This document shows positions 1-8,834 of a stretch of 64,000 nucleotides of DNA, one piece after another (the first letter of the stretch is position 1; each line of letters opens with the position of its first letter). The notes below the pieces were generated by a model that saw only the letters and a list, made by a program, of their open reading frames with translations, made no database searches and was not told where the DNA came from. Source of the stretch: Dyella caseinilytica (lineage in GTDB: Bacteria > Pseudomonadota > Gammaproteobacteria > Xanthomonadales > Rhodanobacteraceae); assembly GCF_016865235.1 (NCBI RefSeq), contig NZ_CP064030.1, forward strand, positions 2,728,001 to 2,792,000. Reading direction: 5' to 3'. The position numbers and the translations under genes are program-made.

Positions 1-52
1 CGGTACGGCCGGCAGCTTTCAGTGCAGCAAAACGGCGGTCGATGCGGCTCAT
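1..52 (-). CDS. trpA: Tryptophan synthase alpha chain, first 17 codons only
   Basis: Partial gene running off the left edge. On the minus strand an ATG at 52-50 opens a frame reading MSRIDRRFAALKAAGRT, the usual N-terminus of TrpA (R-x-x-x-x-F-x-x-L-K). TrpA cleaves indole-3-glycerol phosphate to indole and glyceraldehyde 3-phosphate and passes indole to TrpB through the channel of the alpha2-beta2 complex. Its start overlaps the trpB stop as ATGA, so the two are translationally coupled. Only about 17 codons are visible, so the call rests on this short match and on the trpB-trpA order. Confidence 0.85.
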   Translation of the reverse strand, partial: MSRIDRRFAALKAAGRT

Positions 53-1260
53 ACCTGGACTCCTTCGCGTGCGGCTATCGTGTGCACGTCCTTGTCGCCG
101 CGGCCGGAAAGATTGCAAAGCACGATGCCGTCCTTCGGCAGTTCACGCGCCAGCTTCATCGCCTGTGCCACCGCATGGCTCGATTCGAGCGCAGCGAGGA
201 TGCCTTCGGTACGCGCCAGCAGATGGAACGCCTCCAAAGCTTCGTCATCGGTGACACCGACGTATTCGGCGCGACCTGCATCTTTCAGGAAAGCGTGCTC
301 GGGACCGACGCCCGGGTAATCGAGCCCCGCGGAGACAGAATGCGTCTCGGTGATCTGGCCGTTGTCGTCGCATAGCACGTAGGTGCGATTGCCATGTAGT
401 ACGCCCGGCCGTCCCGCAGCCAGCGATGCGGCGTGATGCCCCGTGGCGATGCCCTCGCCCGCTGCTTCGGCGCCCACCATGCGCACTTCGCGATCGTTGA
501 GGAACGCATGGAACAAGCCGATAGCGTTGGAACCGCCGCCGACGCACGCCGTCAGCACATCCGGCAGACGCCCGTATTGCTGCAGCATCTGCGCACGCGC
601 TTCACGCCCGACGATGGCGTTGAAATCACGCACCATCATCGGATACGGATGCGGGCCGGCGACGGTACCGATGATGTAGAAGGTATCGGCGACGTTGGTC
701 ACCCAGTCGCGCATCGCTTCGTTCAGCGCATCCTTCAGCGTCTTGGAGCCGGAAGTTACCGGCACGACTTCGGCGCCAAGCAGCTTCATGCGGTACACGT
801 TGATCTTTTGGCGCTCGATATCGACCGCGCCCATGTACACCACGCATTTGAGTCCGAACCGCGCCGCCACCGTGGCGCTCGCCACACCATGCTGACCCGC
901 GCCGGTTTCCGCGATCACGCGCGGCTTGCCCATGCGCCTGGCCACGAGTGCCTGGCCGATGGTGTTGTTGATCTTGTGGGCGCCGGTGTGATTCAGATCC
1001 TCTCGCTTGAGCAGGATGCGTGCCCCGCCGACGTGCTTGGACAGGCCCTCGGCGTGATAGATCGGGCTGGGGCGACCCACGTAATGGGTGAGGTCCCGGT
1101 CCAGCTCGGCCAGGAACGCCGGATCCTCGCGCAAGCGCAGGTAAGCCTCGGTCAGCTCAGCCAGGGGCGCCATCAGGGTTTCGGCAACGTACTGGCCGCC
1201 GAAATCGCCAAAACGTCCGTGGGCATCCGGCCAGTTCTGGAAATCCTGGATCGTGGGCAT
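49..1260 (-). CDS. trpB: Tryptophan synthase beta chain TrpB
   Basis: PLP enzyme that condenses indole with L-serine to give L-tryptophan, the last step of the pathway. The protein has 403 residues, normal for the family. Visible landmarks are the PLP lysine in HKINN (K96), the ETGAGQHG loop near residue 116, the phosphate-binding CVGGGSNAIG loop near 240 and the GRGDKD motif near the C-terminus. Its TGA overlaps the trpA ATG by four bases. A LysR gene is divergent across a 108-base spacer, the same arrangement as trpI-trpBA in Pseudomonas, which suggests that this regulator controls trpBA. Confidence 0.98.
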   Translation of the reverse strand: MPTIQDFQNWPDAHGRFGDFGGQYVAETLMAPLAELTEAYLRLREDPAFLAELDRDLTHYVGRPSPIYHAEGLSKHVGGARILLKREDLNHTGAHKINNTIGQALVARRMGKPRVIAETGAGQHGVASATVAARFGLKCVVYMGAVDIERQKINVYRMKLLGAEVVPVTSGSKTLKDALNEAMRDWVTNVADTFYIIGTVAGPHPYPMMVRDFNAIVGREARAQMLQQYGRLPDVLTACVGGGSNAIGLFHAFLNDREVRMVGAEAAGEGIATGHHAASLAAGRPGVLHGNRTYVLCDDNGQITETHSVSAGLDYPGVGPEHAFLKDAGRAEYVGVTDDEALEAFHLLARTEGILAALESSHAVAQAMKLARELPKDGIVLCNLSGRGDKDVHTIAAREGVQV

Positions 1261-1336
1261 TAGTCAAAAATCCTGTGAAGACAGCCAAGATCACTGGCAA
1301 TCACTCGTCGCCAGAGGGCCAAAATAGCGCGATTCG

Positions 1337-1363
1337 GGCGATCAAAAAAGCGATATGATCGCC
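1337..1363. promoter_or_regulatory. Inverted repeat, candidate LysR operator between trpB and lysR
   Basis: GGCGATC at 1337-1343 and GATCGCC at 1357-1363 form a perfect 7-bp inverted repeat with a 13-base spacer. A TATGAT hexamer at 1354-1359, a good -10 for the rightward lysR gene, lies inside it. Binding here could therefore repress lysR and activate the divergent trpBA genes, as known for TrpI-type regulators. The sequence shows the symmetry; the function is inferred. Confidence 0.5.
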
Positions 1364-1368
1364 ATAAC

Positions 1369-2358
1369 TTGTCAGAAAAACTCACAAGACGCTTGAGCCG
1401 CGACCTGCCCTCACTAAACGCCCTTCGCGCCTTTGAGGCCACCGCCCGATTGGGTAGCGTCAGCCGTGCCGCTGAAGAACTGCACGTCACTCACGGCGCC
1501 ATCAGCCGCCAGTTACGGGTACTGGAAGAGGCGCTGGATCAACCGTTATTCACCCGTCTTGGGCGTGGCATAGCCCTGACAGCGACTGGCGAGCAATTGC
1601 GTGATCGCGTTGCTGGGGCCTTCGATCAGTTGCGTGATGGCTGGGCTGAACTGCGCCGTCAACGTAGCGAGTCACCCTTCGTACTCGGCTGCCCCAGCAG
1701 CCTGCTTGCCCGCTGGATGATTCCACGCCTGGAGCGGCTGGAACGTGATCTGCCAGCGCTACGGCTGCATCTGTCGCCGGAAGAAGATCCGCTCAACCCT
1801 TCGCATGCTCAACCTGACGCTGCCCTGGCCATCGCCACACCGCCCTGGCCGGCCGGCTGGCAAATCCATGAGCTGGCGCCGGAACGCATCGGGCCAGTGG
1901 TCAGCCCTGGCTACGCGGGCCTCAAGCCATTGTTGGAACGCGGGTTGCCTGCGTTGCGTGATGAAGCCTTATTGCACACCAGCTCGCGCCGGCAGGCATG
2001 GCCTACGTGGGCAAATGCCAACGGCTTGCCCTTGGACGCATTGCGCTATGGCCAAGGGTTCACGCGATTGTTCTACCTGCTCGAAGCTGCCGTGGCCGGA
2101 CTCGGTGTGGCGATTGCGCCAGCGCAACTCGTGCAAGATGACATCGAAGCAGGTCGCCTGCTTGCGCCGTGGGGCTTTGTACAAACCGATGCAAGCTGGA
2201 TATTGGCAACACCTCGCCGCCTGCATGACAGCCGCATCGATGAGCTGGCCACATGGCTACGCCAAGCGTTGATGTCACGGGCAGACGTGTGGCCTGCTAT
2301 GAACCCGGAAACGCGCAAAGCGCGTTCCTTCACGCAGCAGCGCGAACCGCCGCGATGA
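1369..2358 (+). CDS. LysR-family regulator, GcvA/TrpI-like
   Basis: LysR-type transcription factor of about 329 residues. An N-terminal winged HTH (SLNALRAFEATARLGSVS, then RAAEELHVTHGAISRQLRVLE) is followed by a periplasmic-binding-protein-like effector domain from about residue 105. The N-terminus is typical of the GcvA subfamily, which contains TrpI, the activator of trpBA in Pseudomonas. The gene is divergent from trpBA, so control of that operon is likely but not proven. The start is uncertain: TTG at 1369 lies only 9 bases after a TATGAT box and lacks a ribosome binding site; TTG at 1393 would give a start closer to relatives. The 3' end overlaps the convergent trpF by 29 bases. Confidence 0.9.
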   Translation: MSEKLTRRLSRDLPSLNALRAFEATARLGSVSRAAEELHVTHGAISRQLRVLEEALDQPLFTRLGRGIALTATGEQLRDRVAGAFDQLRDGWAELRRQRSESPFVLGCPSSLLARWMIPRLERLERDLPALRLHLSPEEDPLNPSHAQPDAALAIATPPWPAGWQIHELAPERIGPVVSPGYAGLKPLLERGLPALRDEALLHTSSRRQAWPTWANANGLPLDALRYGQGFTRLFYLLEAAVAGLGVAIAPAQLVQDDIEAGRLLAPWGFVQTDASWILATPRRLHDSRIDELATWLRQALMSRADVWPAMNPETRKARSFTQQREPPR

Positions 2359-2947
2359 AATCGCGTAGCTTGATGGGGTCCTTGATGCCTGGTGCGGATT
2401 CAATGCCGCTTGACACATCCACGGCCCACGGCTGCGCAATACGAATCGCCTCGGCGACATTCGCTGCCGTCAGTCCACCGGCCAGGATCAAGGGCTGTTT
2501 CAGATCACGCGGCATCAGCGACCAGTCGAAGCTTTTGCCGCTGCCACCAGGCTCGCCCAGGCCGTGGCCATCGAGCAACAAACCCGCCGCGTGCGGATGA
2601 TCCCGCAATTGATAGAGCGCTGCAGCGCCTTCGCCCATCGCGATCGCTTTCAGATAAGGATGGCCGAACTGTTTGCACCATTCGTCGCTTTCCGTACCGT
2701 GGAATTGCAGCAGCGAGGGGTGCACGACATCGATGACTTCCTGTACGAAGCCGGCATCATCGTCCATGCACAGTGCCACCGTGGTGACGAATGGCGGCAT
2801 GGCGTCAACGATGGCCTTGGCCTGCGCCAGTGAAACCTGTCGCTTGCTGTGCGCGGTCATCACCACGCCAATGGCATCGGCGCCGAGTTGCGCAGCAAGC
2901 AAGGCGTCTTCGACGCGGGTCATGCCGCAGCATTTAATACGGGTCAT
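2330..2947 (-). CDS. trpF: Phosphoribosylanthranilate isomerase TrpF
   Basis: Catalyses the Amadori rearrangement of N-(5-phosphoribosyl)anthranilate in tryptophan synthesis. It is a 205-residue TIM barrel. The N-terminal strand carries the catalytic cysteine in KCCGMTR, LQFHG is near residue 81, the catalytic aspartate lies in LLLDG (about residue 126), and the phosphate-binding loops LAGGLTAANV and DVSSGIES are near the C-terminus. Its start overlaps the truA stop by four bases (ATGA). Order fimV-truA-trpF matches Pseudomonas and xanthomonads. The gene is separated from trpBA by the opposing lysR gene, so the trp pathway is split between operons. Confidence 0.97.
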   Translation of the reverse strand: MTRIKCCGMTRVEDALLAAQLGADAIGVVMTAHSKRQVSLAQAKAIVDAMPPFVTTVALCMDDDAGFVQEVIDVVHPSLLQFHGTESDEWCKQFGHPYLKAIAMGEGAAALYQLRDHPHAAGLLLDGHGLGEPGGSGKSFDWSLMPRDLKQPLILAGGLTAANVAEAIRIAQPWAVDVSSGIESAPGIKDPIKLRDFIAAVRAAA

Positions 2948-3711
2948 TCGCTCACCTCTGCTGGCAACTGCCAGTGCCGTTCATAACGTGGACCGATAAA
3001 GGTCAGCCCGGATGCCGCGGCAGTGGGACCTGCCACTTCGCGATTGCGTCCTTCCAACAAGGCTTTCACCCAGTCTACCGGCTGCTCGCCACGGCCGACC
3101 GGCAGCAGCGAACCGACGATGTTACGCACCATATGATGCAGGAAGGCATTGGCTTCGATCTCGATGATGACATGATCATCGTCGCGCCAGACCTTCAACG
3201 CCTTTACTTCGCGCCGCGCGTGAGCAGCCTGACAGGACACGGCGCGGAATGCGCTGAAATCGTGTTCGCCGATCAATACCTGCGCCGCTTCGTGCATGCA
3301 TCTGGCATCGAGCGGATGACGCTCCCAGGTGACATAGCGCGCATCCAGCGCAGGACGCACATGGCGATTGAGAATGGTGTAGCGGTAGCGCCGGCTACGC
3401 GCAGAGAAGCGCGCATGGAAGTCTTCGGCAACGGGCTGCGCCCACAGTACGGCCACGCTGATGGGCAGATTCGAACACGTACCCAGCACCCAGCCACGCA
3501 TGTCACGCTGCACCTCAGTGTCGAAATGCACGACTTGGCAGCGTCCATGCACGCCCGCATCGGTACGGCCAGCGCACGTGACCTCTACCGGTTCAGCGGC
3601 GACGAACGAGAGTGCGCGCTCCAGGTTTCCTTGCACAGTGTTGCCATGGCTGAGCCGTTGCCAGCCAAGGAAGTCGGTGCCGTCGTATTCGATGCCCAGG
3701 GCGATGCGCAT
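2944..3711 (-). CDS. truA: tRNA pseudouridine(38-40) synthase TruA
   Basis: Isomerises uridines 38-40 in the anticodon arm of many tRNAs. The protein has 255 residues from the chosen ATG at 3711. It begins MRIALGIEYDGTDFLGWQ, as relatives do, and carries the catalytic aspartate in AGRTDAGVH (D51). An in-frame start at 3765 would add 18 residues but would place the start inside the fimV terminator hairpin, so 3711 is preferred. The gene is followed by trpF with a four-base overlap. Confidence 0.96.
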   Translation of the reverse strand: MRIALGIEYDGTDFLGWQRLSHGNTVQGNLERALSFVAAEPVEVTCAGRTDAGVHGRCQVVHFDTEVQRDMRGWVLGTCSNLPISVAVLWAQPVAEDFHARFSARSRRYRYTILNRHVRPALDARYVTWERHPLDARCMHEAAQVLIGEHDFSAFRAVSCQAAHARREVKALKVWRDDDHVIIEIEANAFLHHMVRNIVGSLLPVGRGEQPVDWVKALLEGRNREVAGPTAAASGLTFIGPRYERHWQLPAEVSE

Positions 3712-3763
3712 GGCGTTCAATGAAACTGCGAAGCGGATAAGGGTAACAGGTGGCATGGCCCGC

Positions 3764-3792
3764 AAAAAAAACGGGCCGGCATGGCCGGCCCG
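3764..3792 (-). terminator. Rho-independent terminator of fimV
   Basis: A perfect 9-bp stem (CGGGCCGGC / GCCGGCCCG) with an ATG loop is followed on the minus strand by eight T residues. It lies 28 bases beyond the fimV stop and upstream of the truA start. It separates fimV from truA-trpF and argues against the longer truA start. Confidence 0.9.
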
Positions 3793-3819
3793 ATCGTGTC
3801 TACGCGAAGGCGATAGCCG

Positions 3820-6093
3820 TCAGCGAACCTTGGCCATCAAGGTTTGCGCCATGTCCTTCTGTATCTGGCTGCCTTCATGCATCACCTCTTCCAGCATGGC
3901 GCGTGCCCCGTCCGGGTCACCCATGTCGAGATAAGCACGGGCCAGATCGAGCTTGGTGTCGATCGGATCGTCATGCAGTTCGCCGAAGTCCTCTTCCTGG
4001 ACAGCGGAATGAGCAGTCTCGTGCGCCGCTTCGTGAGCGGTTTCCGCCGGCTCGTCGAATTTCCAGGTGGAGAGGGATTCTTCCTCATGCTTCGGTGCTG
4101 GAGCCTGACTGCCCAAGATGTCCGCATGATGCGGCGTCAGGTCGAAGTCAAAGTGGTACTCGCTAACCTTGGACGGCGGCAGCGGCGGCGGTGCCTGCTT
4201 GGCCGATGCCAGATCAGGGGTTGCTGTCTTGTCGCCGGCGTAGCTGTCCAGATCGAAGCGGTGCAGCGGCGATTGTTCGTCGTGGGTCGACGTCGGAATC
4301 GCGGCCTCTGCGAACAGCGGATGGCCCGGTGCCAGATCCTGCCCCATGTGCATGACATCCTGCCATTCCGGCTGGTCAGCGGCAGTGATATGGGCATGCA
4401 TGGCTTCCGCAGCGGCTTCGAAGTGCTCCACATCGCGGCGGGTGTAGTACAGGCTGACCAGTTCCAGGTGCGACGCGATGTCGTCCGGATGTTCGGCGAG
4501 TTGATCCAGCAGCTCATCCTGGTCGGGATCGGAACCGTGCGAAACGTCGTCGAAATTGTCTGCGTCGACCGTGCCGAAATGATCCGCCAGCGATCCCCTG
4601 TTGCTAGGTGCAGCGGCTTTGGACTTGGCCGGCTTGCTGCCCGACTTGCCACGGCGGGCCAGCAAGCCCAGCAGAAGAAGCACGATCACGCCACCGCCCG
4701 CGGCCAGTGCCCAGGTCTGCATATACCAGGGCTGCTCGGCTGCAGCTGGCGCCGGAGCACGATGCAGTGGCGGGTGCACCACCGGCTTCGGCTTGGCCGG
4801 CGCAGTGACAGGCGCTGCAGCCACCGGGGCCGAAGCGCCGGACGCAGGATTGGCGGCTGGCTTGGCCGCAAGAGCCTGGGTCGTCGCGGCCGAATGGGTA
4901 GAGGCTGTGGCAGCCGGCTGTACAACCGGTACTGGTGGTGCTGCCGGAGCGGGAGTTGCTGCGACCGGCGCAGCTGGCATACCCGCCGCCTTGCGCGCAT
5001 CGGCAAGCTGCTTTTGCAGATCAGCGATTTCGTTGTCCTTGAGGGACAGCAGGCGCTGGTTCTTGCCGTTGATGTCTTCCAGGTCCTTCAGGCGCGACTT
5101 CAACTCGTCGCCCTGTTGCTGCAGCGAGGCGAGTGTTTCCTGGCTGCGCTGCAGTTCCTGGCGAATCGCAGCGTTGCCCTTGCCGTTTGTGCCACCAGCC
5201 GACTGGCCTTCACCAGACGCCGGCACCAAGGCGAGCTTGTCGGCATTGCTGGTCTGGGTAGGTGCTACCGACGCGTTGGAACGCGTACCGCCCGTTGCAA
5301 CGGCAATCGGAGCGCTGGTGCCGTTGCGCCAATCACTGTTCTGCTGGCGCACGGCAGCCAACGCCGCGGCTGCCGCGGTCGTCAGGGCATCGTCACGCGA
5401 GGGAACGCGCAGTACGACGCCTGCTTTGAGAGCGTTGATATTGTCGCGATAAAAGGCATCCGGATTGGCTGCCTTCAGGGCCAACATCATCTGGTTGGTA
5501 TCGACACCAGCTGGCGCGGTTTGCGTGGCGATATGCGAAAGCGTGGCGCCCTTTTCTACCGGGCCGAACTGGCCGTTGCTGATCGCAGCCCGTTGAACGG
5601 GTGCAGCCGCAGTCTGACGAGGAGCCGGCGCAGATTCGGCGGAGGCCGGAGTACTGGCCGGCGTGCGACGGCGAGCTGGGGCGCTGCTCGTCGCGCTCTG
5701 CGCTACCTTGTTAGCGGGGTCGAGCAGGATGGCGAACTCGCGCACGCTGCTGCCGGTGGTGCTGGTGACTTCGACCAACAGGTCAAGATAGGGATCGTCC
5801 ACCGGCGCACTGCTGGTGACGCGGATAATCTTGTGGCCGCCTTCGTCTGCCACGGTGAATTGCAACGGGATGGCCGGCCGCTCGCCACCCACCTTGGCAA
5901 AGGCATCATTGGGGGCCAACTGGGCGCTCAAGCTTTGCAGCTCGGCCGGGCTGGCCTGCGTGACCGGGATCTCCACCAACAACGGCTGGCCCAATACCGA
6001 TTTCACATGGGCCTGGCCCAGTTCTACGGCTGCCGCCTGAGTACTGCCCAGCGCAAGCGCCATCAGTATCGACAGCTTCAACGAACGATTCAT
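3820..6093 (-). CDS. fimV: FimV/HubP-type polar hub protein
   Basis: Large inner-membrane protein of 757 residues that organises the cell pole and supports type IV pilus function in related bacteria. The order visible is: signal peptide (1-22); conserved FimV N-terminal domain (about 23-130, starting VELGQAHVKSVLGQPL); LysM-like peptidoglycan-binding region (about 178-226); a glutamine-rich coiled coil (about 310-370); a low-complexity Ala/Pro stretch; one transmembrane helix (about 458-478); an acidic cytoplasmic region with TPR-like segments; and the FimV C-terminal cap (about 711-757, DTKLDLARAYLDMGDPDGAR). This is the complete family architecture. It has its own terminator and sits upstream of truA-trpF, a conserved order. 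Confidence 0.95.
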   Translation of the reverse strand: MNRSLKLSILMALALGSTQAAAVELGQAHVKSVLGQPLLVEIPVTQASPAELQSLSAQLAPNDAFAKVGGERPAIPLQFTVADEGGHKIIRVTSSAPVDDPYLDLLVEVTSTTGSSVREFAILLDPANKVAQSATSSAPARRRTPASTPASAESAPAPRQTAAAPVQRAAISNGQFGPVEKGATLSHIATQTAPAGVDTNQMMLALKAANPDAFYRDNINALKAGVVLRVPSRDDALTTAAAAALAAVRQQNSDWRNGTSAPIAVATGGTRSNASVAPTQTSNADKLALVPASGEGQSAGGTNGKGNAAIRQELQRSQETLASLQQQGDELKSRLKDLEDINGKNQRLLSLKDNEIADLQKQLADARKAAGMPAAPVAATPAPAAPPVPVVQPAATASTHSAATTQALAAKPAANPASGASAPVAAAPVTAPAKPKPVVHPPLHRAPAPAAAEQPWYMQTWALAAGGGVIVLLLLGLLARRGKSGSKPAKSKAAAPSNRGSLADHFGTVDADNFDDVSHGSDPDQDELLDQLAEHPDDIASHLELVSLYYTRRDVEHFEAAAEAMHAHITAADQPEWQDVMHMGQDLAPGHPLFAEAAIPTSTHDEQSPLHRFDLDSYAGDKTATPDLASAKQAPPPLPPSKVSEYHFDFDLTPHHADILGSQAPAPKHEEESLSTWKFDEPAETAHEAAHETAHSAVQEEDFGELHDDPIDTKLDLARAYLDMGDPDGARAMLEEVMHEGSQIQKDMAQTLMAKVR

Positions 6094-6260
6094 CGCGTGC
6101 TCCCCCGAGACAACCCGGACGCTTTACCTAAAGACTACCGCAGCTTGCGGCAACTTTCTCTGAGAAGGCGTCACTTTAGTTAGATAACCATCAATCAACA
6201 ATACCAGAATTGCCTGTCAGCCCTCTCCATGGGCGATTTTTTTGCCCGGCGTGACGGCCA

Positions 6261-6551
6261 TCAATGCCCGACCGCAGGTGCCTTGGCCGCCTGCTGCGCG
6301 GCTTTCAGCTGCTCGCGCAGTTGGGCGATGGTACGGTCCTGTTGTTGCAAGCGCTCAGCAGCCTGGCGACTGGTCGATTCCTGCTGGCCGACATCCTGCT
6401 GCAGGTGGTCGACTTCGGCCTGGTGCTGGGCGATGCGCTGGTTCAGGTGCGTCACCGCTGGCGAGCTGGTCGATCCGGAGGACGGCGGATCGGCCCAGAC
6501 GACGGCCAAAGGCAACAGGCAAGCGATAAGAACCAGCGCACGGCATTGCAT
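6261..6551 (-). CDS. Small exported coiled-coil protein of unknown function
   Basis: A 96-residue protein with a clear signal peptide (cleavage probably after VVWA, about residue 20), a short Ser/Pro linker, and a heptad-like Gln/Glu-rich helix from about residue 35 to 90. It should be periplasmic. The start overlaps the asd stop by one base (TAATG), so it is translationally coupled to asd. I do not recognise a family. It may be a cell-envelope accessory protein related in context to fimV downstream, but this is only a positional guess. Confidence 0.7.
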   Translation of the reverse strand: MQCRALVLIACLLPLAVVWADPPSSGSTSSPAVTHLNQRIAQHQAEVDHLQQDVGQQESTSRQAAERLQQQDRTIAQLREQLKAAQQAAKAPAVGH

Positions 6552-7579
6552 TACAGGTAATCCTCGATCAGCAGTTCCGCAATCTGCACGGCATTCAGCG
6601 CCGCGCCTTTGCGGATGTTGTCAGCCACGATCCACAGATCCAGACCGCGGTCGTGCGAAATATCCTCGCGGATGCGGCCCACGAAAACCGGATCCTGCCC
6701 GGCCGCATCGCCCACCGGCGTGGGATAGCCGCCCGGCTTGCACTCGTCCTGCACCACCACGCCGTCGGCATTTTCGAGCAACTCGCGCGCCTGCTCGGCG
6801 GTGATCTTGTCGCGGGTTTCGATATGCACGGCTTCGGCATGGCCGTAGAACACCGGCACGCGCACGGCGGTGGGATTCACTTGGATCGACTCGTCTTCCA
6901 GGATTTTGCGCGTCTCCCACACCATTTTCATTTCTTCTTTGGTGTAGCCATTGGCCTGGAATTCGTCGATATGCGGAATGACGTTGAAGGCGATCTGCTT
7001 GGGGAATTTGCTCTTTTCCACGTCCTGGAAGTTGAGCAATGCGGCGGTCTGCTTGCCCAGTTCTTCCATACCCGAACGGCCGGCGCCGGACACCGATTGA
7101 TAGGTGGCGACGTTGATGCGCTCGATGCCCACAGCGCGATGGATCGGCGCCAGCGCCACCAGCATCTGCATGGTGGAGCAGTTGGGATTGGCGATGATGC
7201 CTCGCGTGGTGTACTGCGCGATGGCGTGCGGATTCACTTCGCTGACCACCAGCGGGATGTCGTCCTGATAGCGGAATTCGGAGGTGTTATCGATCACCAC
7301 CGCACCCGCTGCCGCAGCGCGCGGTGCATGCTCGCGGCTTACCGAGCCACCGGCCGAGAAGAAAGCGATGTCCACGCCGCTGAAGTCGTAGTCGGCCAGG
7401 TTTTTCACGGTGATCTGTTTGCCGCCGAACGCCACATGTCCACCAGCGGAACGTTCGCTGGCCAGCGGCACCAGCTCGCTGACGGGGAATTCGCGCTCGG
7501 CAAGAATGCCCAGCAGGGTCTCGCCCACGGCGCCAGTCGCGCCCACCATGGCTACCTTGTAACTACTCTTCTTGCTCAT
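6551..7579 (-). CDS. asd: Aspartate-semialdehyde dehydrogenase Asd
   Basis: NADPH-dependent reduction of L-aspartyl 4-phosphate to the semialdehyde, the branch point to lysine, diaminopimelate, threonine and methionine. The 342-residue protein shows the Rossmann motif GATGAVG (13-19), FFSAGGSVS (about 73-81), the catalytic cysteine in NPNCST (C134), QSVSGAGRSG and the substrate histidine in GHAEAVHIETRD. It resembles the usP/short Asd type of Pseudomonas rather than the 370-residue enteric form. A small coiled-coil gene overlaps its stop codon. Confidence 0.97.
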   Translation of the reverse strand: MSKKSSYKVAMVGATGAVGETLLGILAEREFPVSELVPLASERSAGGHVAFGGKQITVKNLADYDFSGVDIAFFSAGGSVSREHAPRAAAAGAVVIDNTSEFRYQDDIPLVVSEVNPHAIAQYTTRGIIANPNCSTMQMLVALAPIHRAVGIERINVATYQSVSGAGRSGMEELGKQTAALLNFQDVEKSKFPKQIAFNVIPHIDEFQANGYTKEEMKMVWETRKILEDESIQVNPTAVRVPVFYGHAEAVHIETRDKITAEQARELLENADGVVVQDECKPGGYPTPVGDAAGQDPVFVGRIREDISHDRGLDLWIVADNIRKGAALNAVQIAELLIEDYL

Positions 7580-7712
7580 CTCGGGTCACTTGTCAGGGGG
7601 TTGGGGATGTCTCCGTACTGGCTCCGAAACCCCGAACGGGGCAATCTAGCCTGCGCGGCTTGCAAACGACACAGCTCGGCCTTCTCGACGTGAGGCCGGT
7701 CACGTTTCACCA

Positions 7713-8717
7713 TCATGCCCGCTTCGCTACTTCAGGATTCAGCCATGAAGGAGGATGGCCGGCATGAGGTCCATACCCCAGCGCGGCCAGCAGATTATCA
7801 GCAGCGAGCTGAGCCATCGCGCGGCGCGTGTCGGCGCTGGCGCTGGCAATATGCGGGCTGAGCACGGCGTTCTCGAGTTCGCGCAGGGCCGGATTAACCA
7901 CCGGCTCGCCCTCGAATACATCCAATCCCGCCGCGGCCAGCTGGCCTTCGCGCAACGCTACCGCCAGCGCGGCGTCATCCACGATGCCGCCGCGGGCAAT
8001 ATTCACCAATACGGCCGTTCGCTTCATCTGCGCCAGCTCAGCAGAACCGATCGCATGATGGTTCTCCGCGCTGTACGGCAACACCAGGATCAGGTGATCG
8101 GCACGCCGCAATAGCTCGGCTTTGTCCACCCAGGTGGCGCGACATTCGCGCTCAACGGCTTCAGGCAGCCGCGAACGATTGTGATAGATCACCGGCATGT
8201 CGAAACCGCTGGCGCGACGTGCCACCGCCTGCCCGATGCGGCCCATACCGAGGATGCCCAGCGTCTTGCCGTGAACATCGACGCCAAGCCAATCATCAAA
8301 GCGCATGCCGCCACGCCAGCGTCCCGCACGCAACCAGCGCTCGGCACTGCTGACCCGGCGTGCGGCGGCAAGCATCAAGGCCCAGGCGTAATCAGCAGTG
8401 GTCTGGGTCAGCACGTCCGGCGTGTTGGTTGCGATGATGCCTGCTGAGGTGAGCGCAGGAATATCCAGATTGTTGTAGCCGACGCCCAGGTTCGCGATCA
8501 CGCGCAGGCGGCGATTGCCCGCCAACACCGCCGCATCGATGCGATCGGACAAACCAACGATGACGCCATCGACATCGGCGAGCTTGGCGTGCAATTGCTC
8601 TGGTGTTCGCTTGGTCTCTTTGGTTTCCACGCGCACGTCGACGTACTGGGCCAGACTGGCCAGCACCTCTGGAAATAGAGGGCGCGAAACCCAGACGCTT
8701 AGTTGTTTGGTCATCAT
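7713..8717 (-). CDS. D-isomer-specific 2-hydroxyacid dehydrogenase (glyoxylate/hydroxypyruvate reductase-like)
   Basis: NAD(P)-dependent dehydrogenase of 334 residues. The nucleotide-binding motif GMGRIGQAVARR lies near residue 155. The catalytic arginine is in NIARGG, the glutamate in FEGEP and the histidine in SPHIASA. The overall pattern is closest to GhrB/D-glycerate dehydrogenase, which reduces glyoxylate and hydroxypyruvate, but substrate cannot be fixed from sequence alone. PdxB is unlikely because the C-terminal dimerisation domain is missing. Two adjacent ATGs (8717, 8714) are possible starts. It stands between asd and aroC on the same strand, with gaps above 100 bases on both sides. 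Confidence 0.9.
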   Translation of the reverse strand: MMTKQLSVWVSRPLFPEVLASLAQYVDVRVETKETKRTPEQLHAKLADVDGVIVGLSDRIDAAVLAGNRRLRVIANLGVGYNNLDIPALTSAGIIATNTPDVLTQTTADYAWALMLAAARRVSSAERWLRAGRWRGGMRFDDWLGVDVHGKTLGILGMGRIGQAVARRASGFDMPVIYHNRSRLPEAVERECRATWVDKAELLRRADHLILVLPYSAENHHAIGSAELAQMKRTAVLVNIARGGIVDDAALAVALREGQLAAAGLDVFEGEPVVNPALRELENAVLSPHIASASADTRRAMAQLAADNLLAALGYGPHAGHPPSWLNPEVAKRA

Positions 8718-8834
8718 GACTAGATCGAAAAACGGGACTGCTTACGTCTTAACTGGCCGTCATTTCCGCGAGGAAACAGGAAAGCTCGCCGGGATATGTG
8801 AATACGTAGTCTGCCAGCTGGAAAAATACTCCGA

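Noticed and set aside
433..1263. Plus-strand open frame of 276 codons antisense to trpB
   Set aside because: TrpB motifs on the other strand are unambiguous; the frame has no ribosome binding site and no recognisable domain.
3844..6183. Plus-strand open frame of 779 codons antisense to fimV
   Set aside because: The minus-strand FimV shows complete family architecture; the antisense frame has Arg/Gly-rich composition typical of shadow translation of a GC-rich gene.
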